This document shows, in pieces, positions 1 to 7,227 of a stretch of 16,460 nucleotides of DNA. Numbering within the stretch: the first letter of the stretch is position 1; the number at the start of each line of letters is the position of its first letter. The stretch is from contig JBMNVT010000030.1 of the NCBI GenBank assembly GCA_050947015.1, positions 1 through 16,460 of the forward strand. The letters are read 5' to 3'. The notes beneath the pieces were generated by a model that saw only the letters and a list, made by a program, of their open reading frames with translations, made no database searches and was not told the DNA's origin. Both the position numbers and the translations under genes were made by a program. The stretch comes from CAKXIK01 sp050947015. Lineage in GTDB: Bacteria > Bacillota > Clostridia > Oscillospirales > Acutalibacteraceae.

Positions 1-2
1 GA

Positions 3-101
3 CAGCTCGCTGTCTGGCAAAGGCATTACAACAATTTTCCCATGCGTCCTCTCAACTGGATCTCTCCCAAAGCTGTCCTATTTTCTTTCCCTAATGTGTA
101 A
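3..101 (+). CDS. C-terminal end of a probable integrase-type (DDE) transposase, partial
   Basis: The frame starting at base 3 is open from the window edge to a TAA at 99-101 and encodes 32 residues. It contains WQRHYNNFP followed by MRPLNWISPK. The pattern Tyr-Asn-Asn, Arg-Pro, Leu-x-Trp, Ser-Pro resembles the end of the rve integrase core seen in IS481-, IS3- and IS30-type transposases, where a YN..RP...L...TP motif closes the catalytic domain. The catalytic residues would lie upstream, outside the window. The two other plus-strand frames also stay open for part of this stretch but show no recognisable pattern. This identification rests on one short motif. It could instead be the tail of an unrelated gene or chance coding. 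Confidence 0.5.
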   Translation, partial: QLAVWQRHYNNFPMRPLNWISPKAVLFSFPNV

Positions 102-106
102 CACAT
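94..106. repeat. Perfect inverted repeat ATGTGT-a-ACACAT
   Basis: Two 6-bp arms flank a single central A, and the repeat overlaps the TAA stop of the putative transposase tail. A TTGACA hexamer follows at 109-114, but no good -10 lies at the right distance. The repeat may be part of the right end of an insertion sequence or an operator. Neither can be decided without the left end of the element. Confidence 0.4.
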
Positions 107-152
107 CATTGACAAACCTACAATTAATGCCAGGCAGAAAACTGAAAACCTC

Positions 153-182
153 TTGACAATTTCTTTTTTGTGTGTTTAAATA
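153..182 (+). promoter_or_regulatory. Sigma-A-type promoter of the tyrS leader
   Basis: A perfect -35 TTGACA lies at 153-158. It is followed after 17-18 nt by TTAAAT/TAAATA at 176-182. Transcription would begin near 189-191, which is where the T-box leader structure starts. Confidence 0.7.
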
Positions 183-190
183 GATTTAAT

Positions 191-480
191 GGCTGAGAAG
201 GGAAGAAGTATGCTGTCTGAATGCCGCAGAGAGCCTGTGGCTGGTGAGAACAGGCGCAGAATGCAGCAGAAATACATCCTGGAGCCGCTTTGCCGAACGG
301 ATGAAATTTACAATAGTACGGTGTTTTCCCAGTAAGCAAAGCCGGAGGCGCCCGTTAGCCGCGCAAGGGTATGTTTGTACCCGCTGAGGCTGTTGCTGCG
401 AAGCAGCGGCAAACTGAGGTGGTACCGCGTAATAGTAATTTGTTACGCCCTCTGTCCTTCGCCGGACAGAGGGCGTTTTT
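191..480 (+). promoter_or_regulatory. T-box leader, tyrosine specific, controlling tyrS
   Basis: This is a tRNA-sensing T-box riboswitch. Stem I features are visible: GAAG-AAGTA at its base (203-210), an AGAGAG distal element (228-233), a GGTGAGAA segment (about 241-250), and a specifier region where GAAATAC places the tyrosine codon TAC at 273-275. The conserved T-box/antiterminator core GGTGGTACCGCG occupies 418-429. Within it, UGGU (420-423) can pair with the ACCA 3' end of uncharged tRNA-Tyr. The competing intrinsic terminator follows at 446-480. When uncharged tRNA-Tyr accumulates, the antiterminator should form and allow tyrS to be transcribed. The TAC codon agrees with the downstream gene, which strengthens the call. 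Pairings were read by eye, not folded. Confidence 0.9.
446..480 (+). terminator. Regulated intrinsic terminator of the T-box
   Basis: The 12-bp arms CGCCCTCTGTCC and GGACAGAGGGCG enclose a 6-nt loop and are followed by TTTTT. The hairpin is GC-rich and lies just downstream of the antiterminator sequence, as expected for a transcriptional T-box switch. Confidence 0.92.
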
Positions 481-516
481 CTCTGTCAAAATTTATTTTG
501 AAGGAGTAAGGAGAAA

Positions 517-1740
517 ATGACTTGCTACGATGAGTTGGTGGCCCGAGGCCTGATCGCACAGGTAACGGACGAAAAAGAGATCCGTGAATTAATCAACAAT
601 GGAAAAGCCGTGTTCTATATCGGCTTTGACCCGACGGCGGACAGTCTGCACGTCGGCCACTTTATGGCTCTCTGCCTGATGAAGCGTCTGCAGATGGCGG
701 GCAACCGCCCGATTGCATTGATCGGTGGCGGAACCGGCTATATCGGTGATCCTTCCGGGCGGACAGATATGCGTTCTATGATGACGCCGGAGACGATTCA
801 GCACAATTGCGATTGCTTTAAAAAACAGATGGAACGCTTTATTGATTTTGGTGAAGGAAAAGCCATGATGGTCAATAATGCCGATTGGCTGCTCAAGCTT
901 AATTATGTCGACCTTTTGCGAGAGGTTGGGGCGTGCTTTTCGGTCAATAACATGCTTCGCGCGGAATGCTATAAACAGCGGATGGAAAAAGGGCTCAGCT
1001 TTCTGGAATTTAACTATATGATTATGCAGTCCTACGATTTTTACCACATGTTCCAGACGCTTGGCTGCAATATGCAGTTCGGCGGCGATGATCAGTGGAG
1101 CAATATGCTCGGAGGAACTGAGCTGATTCGCAAAAAGCTCGGCAAAGATGCGTATGCCATGACTATTACCTTGCTGCTGAATTCCGAAGGCAAAAAAATG
1201 GGAAAAACGGCTAACGGGGCCGTTTGGCTTGACCCGAATAAAACAACGCCGTTTGAATTTTACCAGTACTGGCGCAACGTCGGCGACTCCGATGTGTTGA
1301 AGTGCATCCGGATGCTCACCTTCCTGCCGCTCAAGCAGATTGACGAGATGGATCATTGGCAGGGTAGCGAGCTGAACCGTGCCAAAGAGATTCTTGCGTT
1401 TGAACTTACCAAGCTGGTTCACGGAGAAGAAGAGGCAGAAAAAGCACAGACAGCCGCCCGGTCTATTTTCGGCGCAGGCGGGGACAGCGAGCATATGCCT
1501 TCCACCGAGCTGAACGCGGAGAAAATCCCCGATGAAGGCATCACCGTGATAGACCTGCTCATGGCTGCGGGGTTGACCGCATCCAAAGGAGAAGCCCGTC
1601 GTTTGATTCAGCAGGGAGGCGTCTCAGTGAACGATGTTAAGGTGAGCGATATTGCCGCATCGGTTTCCAAAGAGTCGTTAGCGTCGGGTGCGATCATCAA
1701 AAAAGGCAAAAAGATTTTTCATAAAGTGATTGCGAAGTAA
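517..1740 (+). CDS. tyrS: Tyrosyl-tRNA synthetase (TyrRS)
   Basis: This cytoplasmic enzyme attaches tyrosine to tRNA-Tyr. The 407 residues match the usual bacterial TyrS length. The class I signature HVGH is at residues 45-48. The amino-acid-binding segment, with YMIMQSYDF and then GGDDQWSN, is near residues 167-196. The KMSKS-type loop reads KKMGKT at 226-231, the variant typical of the TyrS subtype rather than TyrZ. An S4-type RNA-binding domain follows at about 343-407, containing ASKGEARRLIQQGGVSVN. The start ATG follows two AAGGAG-like sites (501-513). The gene sits alone behind a tyrosine T-box and ends with its own terminator, so it is probably a monocistronic unit regulated by tRNA-Tyr charging. 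The identification is secure. Confidence 0.97.
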   Translation: MTCYDELVARGLIAQVTDEKEIRELINNGKAVFYIGFDPTADSLHVGHFMALCLMKRLQMAGNRPIALIGGGTGYIGDPSGRTDMRSMMTPETIQHNCDCFKKQMERFIDFGEGKAMMVNNADWLLKLNYVDLLREVGACFSVNNMLRAECYKQRMEKGLSFLEFNYMIMQSYDFYHMFQTLGCNMQFGGDDQWSNMLGGTELIRKKLGKDAYAMTITLLLNSEGKKMGKTANGAVWLDPNKTTPFEFYQYWRNVGDSDVLKCIRMLTFLPLKQIDEMDHWQGSELNRAKEILAFELTKLVHGEEEAEKAQTAARSIFGAGGDSEHMPSTELNAEKIPDEGITVIDLLMAAGLTASKGEARRLIQQGGVSVNDVKVSDIAASVSKESLASGAIIKKGKKIFHKVIAK

Positions 1741-1779
1741 TTTGGCCAACGGAACAGGTTTTTCGGAACAGATTTTCGA

Positions 1780-1848
1780 ACAGAACCGCATCCGGCCGCC
1801 TTTCGGGATTTACCGGCAGGCAGCCGCCGGAGTCCGGTTCTGTTTTTT
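1780..1848 (+). terminator. Terminator after tyrS
   Basis: An outer stem ACAGAACCG (1780-1788) pairs with CGGTTCTGT (1835-1843). An inner TCCGG/CCGGA stem lies within, and a run of T follows. The structure ends the tyrS transcript about 40 nt after the stop codon. Confidence 0.75.
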
Positions 1849-1947
1849 GTGGGAACGGAGCCGTTGAAGACAGCAATCATTCTGCAGAAATGCGGCTTGC
1901 TGAAAAACAAGTTCGGGGAAAAGAATCCGGCGGGTTCCCGAAAACAG

Positions 1948-1976
1948 TTGTTTTGTGACTGAAAATGCGGTATAAT
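1948..1976 (+). promoter_or_regulatory. Sigma-A-type promoter of the PHP gene cluster
   Basis: TTGTTT (1948-1953), a 17-nt spacer and a perfect TATAAT (1971-1976) lie about 50 bp before the PHP gene and after the tyrS terminator. The stretch 1849-1947 shows no gene or other clear element. Confidence 0.7.
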
Positions 1977-2026
1977 ATAAAATATACAAATGAAATGACA
2001 AGAAGAACAAAGAGGAGGATTTTCCA

Positions 2027-2872
2027 ATGAAAGCGGATCTGCATTGTCACACCAAAACGTCGGACGGATCGCTTGGTACGGACGAACTGATTGGTCTGGC
2101 AAAGCGCGCCGGCTTGGAAGCGATTGCAATCACGGATCATGATACCTTTGCAGGGGTCACAAAAGCTAAAATTGCCGGAGATCGTGCAGGTGTGCGGGTA
2201 ATTCCAGGTATCGAGGTTTCCGCATGGGATTATTCCCGCAAAAGAAAAGTTCATGTTCTCGGCTACCTTTGCGATGAACCGGAAGTGCTGGGAGAGATAT
2301 GCCGTGTCACGGCAAAGGGCAGGCAAAAAGCGGCTTTGCTGATGCTGCAAAAAGTGATGCGCATTTATCCGATTACGCCCGAGATGGTCGCAAAACGAGC
2401 GCAGGGCAGCACGAATATTTATAAGCAGCATATTATGCACGCGCTTGTTGAAGGCGGTTTTTGTGCGGAGGTTTACGGCGACCTTTATCGCAAGCTGTTC
2501 GATCCGGAAAACGGCATTGCGTTTTTCCCGGTGGAATACCCCGATGTGCGCGATGTGGTTGAAAAGATTCGCGCAGCCGGCGGAGTGGTTGTTCTGGCTC
2601 ATCCCTATGAATATGACAGCATTGACTTGATGGAGGAACTGACGGAGGAACACCTTCTTGACGGAATTGAAGCGTACCATTCCCGCAATCAGCTGGATGA
2701 TTCCATGCGTCTTTCCGCCTATGCGCACGACCACCAGCTGCTTATGACAGGAGGAAGCGATTTTCACGGTATGTACTCTTCGCGCCCGATTCGTCTGGGT
2801 TCCTGCACAACGCCGGAACAATGTCTGAAGGAGCTTTTGGCGTTTAAAAGGCAAAAGGCGAAGAATATCTGA
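2027..2872 (+). CDS. PHP-domain metal-dependent phosphoesterase (TrpH/YciV-like)
   Basis: This is a 281-residue single-domain protein of the polymerase and histidinol phosphatase (PHP) superfamily. Metal-ligand motifs appear in the expected order: DLHCHT with H6 and H8, ITDHDT with D37-H38-D39, GIEVS with E63, AHP with H192, EAYHS with H218, and GGSDFHG with D245 and H247. The set looks complete, so an active trinuclear metal site is expected. E. coli YciV/TrpH (RNase AM) in this family hydrolyses 3',5'-nucleoside bisphosphates and trims RNA 5' ends, but the substrate here is not shown by sequence. The start is set by AGGAGG at 2013-2018, 8 nt before the ATG. It is the first gene of an apparent three-gene plus-strand unit. 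Confidence 0.88.
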   Translation: MKADLHCHTKTSDGSLGTDELIGLAKRAGLEAIAITDHDTFAGVTKAKIAGDRAGVRVIPGIEVSAWDYSRKRKVHVLGYLCDEPEVLGEICRVTAKGRQKAALLMLQKVMRIYPITPEMVAKRAQGSTNIYKQHIMHALVEGGFCAEVYGDLYRKLFDPENGIAFFPVEYPDVRDVVEKIRAAGGVVVLAHPYEYDSIDLMEELTEEHLLDGIEAYHSRNQLDDSMRLSAYAHDHQLLMTGGSDFHGMYSSRPIRLGSCTTPEQCLKELLAFKRQKAKNI

Positions 2873-2914
2873 TTTCGCAGAACTTCTTAATTAAAAAAAG
2901 GGAATGATTTCAAC

Positions 2915-3166
2915 ATGAAAATGGAGTATCGAACAGAGGGTACCTGCTCCAGAAGAATTTTTTTGGAGTTAGACGGAGATACCATTCGGAGCGTTTCTTT
3001 TGAGGGCGGATGCAATGGCAATCTGAAAGGAATCGGCAGTTTGGTGGCGGGTATGAACCGCGACGAAGCGATCACCCGTCTCAAGGACATTCGCTGTGGT
3101 TTTAAGGCTACATCATGTCCGGATCAGCTTGCAAAGGCTTTGGAAGAAAGCAAAAGAAAACAATAA
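2915..3166 (+). CDS. TSCPD-domain small protein (TIGR03905-type)
   Basis: This 83-residue protein has the hallmark TSCPDQLA near its C-terminus, plus GGCNGN in the middle. Four cysteines (C11, C33, C61, C68) are in the positions expected for this family and could bind a metal. The same domain occurs at the C-terminus of some B12-dependent ribonucleotide reductases, and the stand-alone form is common in Clostridia. Its function is not established. It starts 42 nt after the PHP gene with no terminator between them, so it is probably cotranscribed. The ribosome binding site is a modest AAAAAGGG about 13 nt upstream. An ATG at 2921 is an alternative start. Confidence 0.85.
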   Translation: MKMEYRTEGTCSRRIFLELDGDTIRSVSFEGGCNGNLKGIGSLVAGMNRDEAITRLKDIRCGFKATSCPDQLAKALEESKRKQ

Positions 3167-3238
3167 TTTTGTTTTAGGTTCTTTCCAAAGGTGGACTTCC
3201 ATACTATTATTTTGAGGAAAATAAAAGAGGTGGGCCAT

Positions 3239-3820
3239 GTGAAGGACCGTTTTTCGTCAGATGACAGCGATATCAAAATTGCAGATTTCAGCGGCAAATC
3301 GCACAATACTCAACCGACCAATGATGCAGAACGGCAGTATTTGTTTCATAAGGCTAACGGCGACCTGCAAAAAGCGGCGGAACTTGGGCGGCTGCTGGCA
3401 AAGCTGCTGTTTTCCAGCGGAGAGGAATTCCCGGCGGTAGGAAAAGAATGCGGGGCCATGCTGCAGCGGCAGCTTTTATTTTGTTTCGCAGTGGAGGTTA
3501 CGTTGGAGCATGCGCTGGGAGATGCGGTGCTGGCGCAGTCGGCACAAAACGCATTTTATACAGCAGTGCAGCAGGATTCGCCTCAGTTTTACCGTTACCT
3601 GAACGATTCTGGTGTTTTTTCATTTTATCTGCTTGCTTATCGCCGGGGCGGGAATGTGGAACACAGCATAGGAAAGGTTTTTGCCATGCTGAACGACGAT
3701 GATGAGGACGGTCGGTTGGCAGAGGTAGGGGAAACGCTTTACTGCATGTTCTGCAGCTGTGTTGTGGATTCGATTGCCAAACAACAGTTCGGAACAAGCG
3801 TGCGAGCTTCTTCAAACTGA
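3239..3820 (+). CDS. Hypothetical protein, 193 aa
   Basis: I do not recognise the family. The chosen GTG start at 3239 has AGAGGTGG (3226-3233) about 5 nt upstream. The longer GTG at 3191 lacks a comparable site and would begin too close to the preceding gene. The protein is mostly helical in appearance and soluble. It has a charged N-terminus, a central segment rich in Ala, Leu and Gln, and a cysteine cluster near the end (CMFCSC). There is no signal peptide and no clear membrane helix. It is the last gene of the PHP-TSCPD cluster, 72 nt after the TSCPD gene, and is followed by a hairpin. The coding call rests on the ribosome binding site, collinear spacing and length. Confidence 0.7.
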   Translation: MKDRFSSDDSDIKIADFSGKSHNTQPTNDAERQYLFHKANGDLQKAAELGRLLAKLLFSSGEEFPAVGKECGAMLQRQLLFCFAVEVTLEHALGDAVLAQSAQNAFYTAVQQDSPQFYRYLNDSGVFSFYLLAYRRGGNVEHSIGKVFAMLNDDDEDGRLAEVGETLYCMFCSCVVDSIAKQQFGTSVRASSN

Positions 3821-3831
3821 ACAAAACGATC

Positions 3832-3874
3832 AAGCGGCTGCCTGAAGCAATTTTGCTCTGGGCAGCCGCTTTCT
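3832..3874 (+). terminator. Hairpin between convergent genes
   Basis: The 11-bp arms AAGCGGCTGCC (3832-3842) and GGCAGCCGCTT (3861-3871) form a strong stem. Only a short T tract follows on either strand. It lies between the ends of the hypothetical gene and the minus-strand membrane protein gene, so it may act in both directions. Confidence 0.65.
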
Positions 3875-3897
3875 GAAAGATTTGCAGTTGTTTTCCG

Positions 3898-5391
3898 CTA
3901 TTCTTTGCAATATCCAAGTTCAATCAGAATATCCGCTATTTCGGTCGAGGTTTCGGGCGAATGCGCATAAATAACCGTATTATCCCAAAAGGCCACAATG
4001 CTGCAGACACCGTTTTCGATCAGGGTAAACAATTTGCCTCTATGAGGCAGCATGACGCTCAGTCTGTCGCGCTCGTCCGGTTCCATATTGGGGGAAAGAT
4101 CATATGAAATGCGGTTATAAACTAAATCTGTCGTTTCACCGTCCGTATATTCATAAAATTCAAAGAGAGTATCATTCTTGATGCCGGAAACTACGTTTGA
4201 CAGCTTGCTTTCATCATAAAACCAATAAGTGGTTGGCACGTTTGCGGTTTCAAACTTTCTGTTTGACAAAACCGTATGCACGTCGTAAAAGTCAGGCGCT
4301 TTGTCGGCAGGGAGAGTAGCGGACGTCGGGAAAGAACCGGTGGATTTGCCCCGCATAAAAAAAGCAGTTCCGAATATCAGTGCCGTCAGGAAAAGCACAG
4401 AAAAAATCCAGCGGACGGTTTTGGTGCCGGCACGGCTGTTAAAGTCCGTTTCGCCGTCCCCAACGGAGCCTATGCGTTCTTTCAGCACATTAATTTCATG
4501 TCCGTGCCGGCCCTTTTCAAACTGAAATTTTACAGTTTTCCCGGCTTTGTCCTTAAAAATAAAGAAATAATAATAAGAGCGGCTGCTTCCGCGTCGGTAT
4601 CCTCCGCGGGAGATTTTCAATTCTTCTCTGCAGCTTTCAATATCGCTGTACAGATAATATTTCCCGTTGAATGGATTTGTCCGAAAATAAAATCCTTCTG
4701 TCTCAATACGAACCATAAAGCAGCAGTAGCGGATGATTAATTGAATCAGCAAAGAGAGTGGAAGAGAAATTCCGCAGGCAATGCAGAGGACGGCCGCCCA
4801 AAAGCCGCCGGATGCTTCCTGCAGCAAGAAGGGGATTCCGACCAGAGCAAAAACAACTGAAATCACAAAGGCAATTGCGATGGCGGCGATTCCTCCGGAT
4901 GTACCATCAATGGTGTATTCTTCCCGGTCGCAGGTAAGATAATCTTCATTTTTCCCCAGGATATCATTGCCGACGTGTTCAATCAAATAATCAACGCCGT
5001 CAGAATCGCAGGGAAGAAATGAAAATTTAATGTTTTCCCCCTCATAAGTTTGGTAGCTACAAAAACAGCAGGTTGCTCCGTTTACGGATCTTCCAGAGCT
5101 TTGCCATGCTTTTCTGATTTGATTGTATTTGTAATATGTGCCGCCACCGGGTTTTGTCTGATGAAAAAAACCATCCTCATAAATCAAAACCTTTACAAAG
5201 GCTGCCCGGTAAACCACAACCAATAAAATTACAATCATTAAAGCAGAAAAAAGCATGAAGAAAAGAAAGGCGCCGTTTCCGTTCCTGCGCAGCCAAATGC
5301 TCAAGCTGCCAAAAAGCGCCAGTAAGAACAAAGAAGGGATCAGCCCTTGTGGTTTCCCGCCAATTTTAAACTTCCATTGTTTCTCTTTCAT
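3898..5391 (-). CDS. Five-helix membrane protein with a duplicated TM-pair plus beta-rich module
   Basis: I do not recognise this 497-residue family. Hydrophobic helices are visible at about 17-33, 41-61, 166-189, 195-222 and 327-346. After helices 2 and 4 come two related polar modules (about 66-125 and 226-292). Each has an EDGFF/TEGFY element, a T-x-P element, a YYKY/YYLY element, and a final KFSF/KFQF strand. They look like small pleckstrin-homology-like (bPH) domains, but that is inference. The C-terminal 150 residues after helix 5 are soluble and may lie outside the membrane. The start follows GAAGGAG, 10 nt upstream. mtaB lies 52 nt upstream on the same strand with no obvious terminator between, so cotranscription is possible. 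Confidence 0.8.
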   Translation of the reverse strand: MKEKQWKFKIGGKPQGLIPSLFLLALFGSLSIWLRRNGNGAFLFFMLFSALMIVILLVVVYRAAFVKVLIYEDGFFHQTKPGGGTYYKYNQIRKAWQSSGRSVNGATCCFCSYQTYEGENIKFSFLPCDSDGVDYLIEHVGNDILGKNEDYLTCDREEYTIDGTSGGIAAIAIAFVISVVFALVGIPFLLQEASGGFWAAVLCIACGISLPLSLLIQLIIRYCCFMVRIETEGFYFRTNPFNGKYYLYSDIESCREELKISRGGYRRGSSRSYYYFFIFKDKAGKTVKFQFEKGRHGHEINVLKERIGSVGDGETDFNSRAGTKTVRWIFSVLFLTALIFGTAFFMRGKSTGSFPTSATLPADKAPDFYDVHTVLSNRKFETANVPTTYWFYDESKLSNVVSGIKNDTLFEFYEYTDGETTDLVYNRISYDLSPNMEPDERDRLSVMLPHRGKLFTLIENGVCSIVAFWDNTVIYAHSPETSTEIADILIELGYCKE

Positions 5392-5443
5392 TAATGGCAG
5401 GCTCCTTCACAAAATGGATATTGGGGGTTACAGCCCAGAAAAA

Positions 5444-6748
5444 TCAGGCATGCTTGCACAGCTCGCCGATGCAGCGATCTCCGTCAATGGAAATCAGTCT
5501 TACGGGAAGCAGCTGATTCTGAAGCTTGCAGTCGGTCAGAACATGAACCGGCGTATAATTGGTGGTATATCCCATGGCAGTGCCGTCTTTGCACCGCGTT
5601 TCGAACAGTACATTGCAGGTGCGGCCAAGCTGTGTCTGCAAAAAATCTGCCCGAAGTTCAGCCGCGGCAGAGAGCATCTGGTGGGCACGGACTTCCTTGA
5701 CGGCGGCGGAAACCTGATCGGTTCGTGTGGCAGCGGCGGTTCCGGGGCGAACGGAATAGGGAAATACATGAACCTTTGCAAAAGCAATCCGTCGAACAAA
5801 CGCCAGTGATTCCTGAAATTCGCTGTCGGTTTCGCCGGCAAAACCGACCATGACATCCGTAGTCAGCGAGCAGTCGGGAAAAATTTCACGCAGCCGGGCG
5901 CAGAGCGCAGCATATTCGGCGGCAGTGTAGTGGCGGTTCATGCGCCGCAGCGTTGCGTCACAACCGCTTTGAAGCGACAGGTGAAATTGCGGGCAAAGCT
6001 TTGGTTGCGCTGCCAGCCGCCGCAGCGTTGCATCATCCATCCTGTCCGGTTCCAAAGAACCGAGCCGAACCCGTGAAATCCCGGGAGCGGCACAGGCGGC
6101 ATCCACTGCGTCACACAGAGATAACCCGCATTCCTGACCGTAAGCCGAAAGATTAATTCCTACCAGAACAATTTCGCGGTAGCCTGCGGCGTCCAATGCG
6201 GCAATTTCGGCCTTCAGTTCGTCAAGCGGCTTGGAACGAACCCGTCCGCGTGCGGTGGGAATAATGCAATAAGAGCAAAAACGGTTGCAGCCGTCTTCAA
6301 TTTTTACAAAGGCGCGCGTCCGTTCATGAAAATCGGTTACCTGCATCGTTTCAAAGGCATCGCCGTTTTTGTGCGGTCGAATTTCCACCATGCGCTGGCG
6401 GGTTGCCAGATAACGCTGAATCAGTTCGGGAAGCATGGAACGGTTGGAATTTCCGACAACAATGTCTGCGTCGGTCAGCAGAGCGGATTCTTCCGGAAAA
6501 GCCTGAGGCAAGCATCCTGTCAGCACAATAATGCCGCCGGGGCAGATGCGGCGCGCCCGGTGGAGCGTCTGGCGCACCTTTTGGTCGCTTACACCGGTTA
6601 CAGTGCAGGAATTGATGATGATAATATCGCTTTCCGCTTCTGCGTCTGTCAGCTGATATCCGCTTTTTTTCAGAAGCGCGAGCGTTGCCTGTGTCTCGTA
6701 TTGATTGACTTTGCATCCAAGAGTAATTGCGAAAACCTTCATATTCAT
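5444..6748 (-). CDS. mtaB: tRNA t6A37 methylthiotransferase MtaB
   Basis: This radical SAM enzyme adds a methylthio group to N6-threonylcarbamoyladenosine at position 37 of tRNAs that read ANN codons. The 434 residues cover the full architecture. The N-terminal MTTase domain has the three cluster cysteines C12, C48 and C79. The radical SAM motif CNRFCSYC has C154, C158 and C161. A C-terminal TRAM-like segment occupies about 370-434. The sequence TLGCKVNQYET and the ARGRVRS stretch after the SAM motif fit MtaB rather than MiaB or RimO. The start is either the ATG at 6748 or the one at 6742, since AGAAAGG lies 4 and 10 nt before them. It is divergent from the HPr-like gene. Confidence 0.93.
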   Translation of the reverse strand: MNMKVFAITLGCKVNQYETQATLALLKKSGYQLTDAEAESDIIIINSCTVTGVSDQKVRQTLHRARRICPGGIIVLTGCLPQAFPEESALLTDADIVVGNSNRSMLPELIQRYLATRQRMVEIRPHKNGDAFETMQVTDFHERTRAFVKIEDGCNRFCSYCIIPTARGRVRSKPLDELKAEIAALDAAGYREIVLVGINLSAYGQECGLSLCDAVDAACAAPGISRVRLGSLEPDRMDDATLRRLAAQPKLCPQFHLSLQSGCDATLRRMNRHYTAAEYAALCARLREIFPDCSLTTDVMVGFAGETDSEFQESLAFVRRIAFAKVHVFPYSVRPGTAAATRTDQVSAAVKEVRAHQMLSAAAELRADFLQTQLGRTCNVLFETRCKDGTAMGYTTNYTPVHVLTDCKLQNQLLPVRLISIDGDRCIGELCKHA

Positions 6749-6829
6749 ATAACCTTTCTGTAATTAAGTCCCGATTTCTAGAAAAAATAGAATCTAAGAA
6801 AAATCTATAGAAAACGCAAGAAATTTATA

Positions 6830-6857
6830 TTGATTCTTTAAGCCATTATGGTATTCT
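6830..6857 (+). promoter_or_regulatory. Extended -10 promoter of the HPr-like gene
   Basis: TTGATT (6830-6835), a 16-nt spacer, and TATTCT (6852-6857) preceded by TG at 6849-6850 form a plausible extended -10 promoter about 80 bp before the gene. The surrounding 6749-6939 stretch is AT-rich and should also contain the mtaB promoter, for which I see no convincing hexamers. Confidence 0.55.
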
Positions 6858-6939
6858 AAATAGTGAACCAAATCGCCCTGTATCGGACGAACAAACTTTT
6901 TAATCGATTAAACAACAAAGTAGAAACAAGGGGGATGTC

Positions 6940-7206
6940 ATGCTTCAGGCAATGATCCGGCTGGCGTCGGTTGGCGATGTGAAAACTTTTGTCGGAATTG
7001 TACGCCGGTATCCGTTTGAAATCAATCTGCAGTCGGGGCGGTACACAGTTACCGGTAAATCGCTGATGGAGATTTTCAGTCTCGATCTTTCCGGCGAAAT
7101 CCTTATGCAGGCGGATACGGACGAGTCTGCTTCAAAAAGCGAATTGCTGCGGCAGCTGCAGCCTTTTATGGCGGGCTGTTCCGAACGTTCACATTCTACA
7201 GGCTGA
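6940..7206 (+). CDS. HPr-like protein without the catalytic histidine
   Basis: This 88-residue protein has the HPr fold pattern. Its best match to the family is GKSLMEIFSLDL (residues 39-50), which aligns with the Ser46 regulatory helix of HPr. The phosphorylation loop that normally reads GLHARPA is replaced by SVGDVKTFVG, so the histidine phosphorylated by enzyme I is absent. It therefore cannot act as an ordinary PTS phosphocarrier. Proteins of this kind occur in many Clostridia. A regulatory role analogous to Bacillus Crh, which also lacks that histidine and keeps Ser46, is possible but unproven. AAGGGGG (6928-6934) precedes the ATG by 5 nt. It is a single-gene unit followed by a strong terminator. 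Confidence 0.82.
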   Translation: MLQAMIRLASVGDVKTFVGIVRRYPFEINLQSGRYTVTGKSLMEIFSLDLSGEILMQADTDESASKSELLRQLQPFMAGCSERSHSTG

Positions 7207-7227
7207 ACCTGCATTTTTTCGCCGAAA

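Noticed and set aside
109..114. TTGACA as the -35 of a promoter
   Set aside because: No -10-like hexamer lies 16-18 nt downstream. The TTGACA at 153 fits much better for the T-box leader.
589..1494. 301-residue open frame antisense to tyrS
   Set aside because: It lies wholly inside tyrS on the other strand, has no recognisable domain or good ribosome binding site, and its composition fits a shadow of the real frame.
1877..2854. 325-residue minus-strand frame over the PHP gene
   Set aside because: It is antisense to a gene with a complete set of PHP metal ligands, and it covers the promoter and ribosome binding site of that gene.
6770..6830. AT-rich repeated AGAAAA/TCTA stretches as a regulatory array
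   Set aside because: The units are irregular in sequence and spacing and look like low-complexity intergenic DNA.
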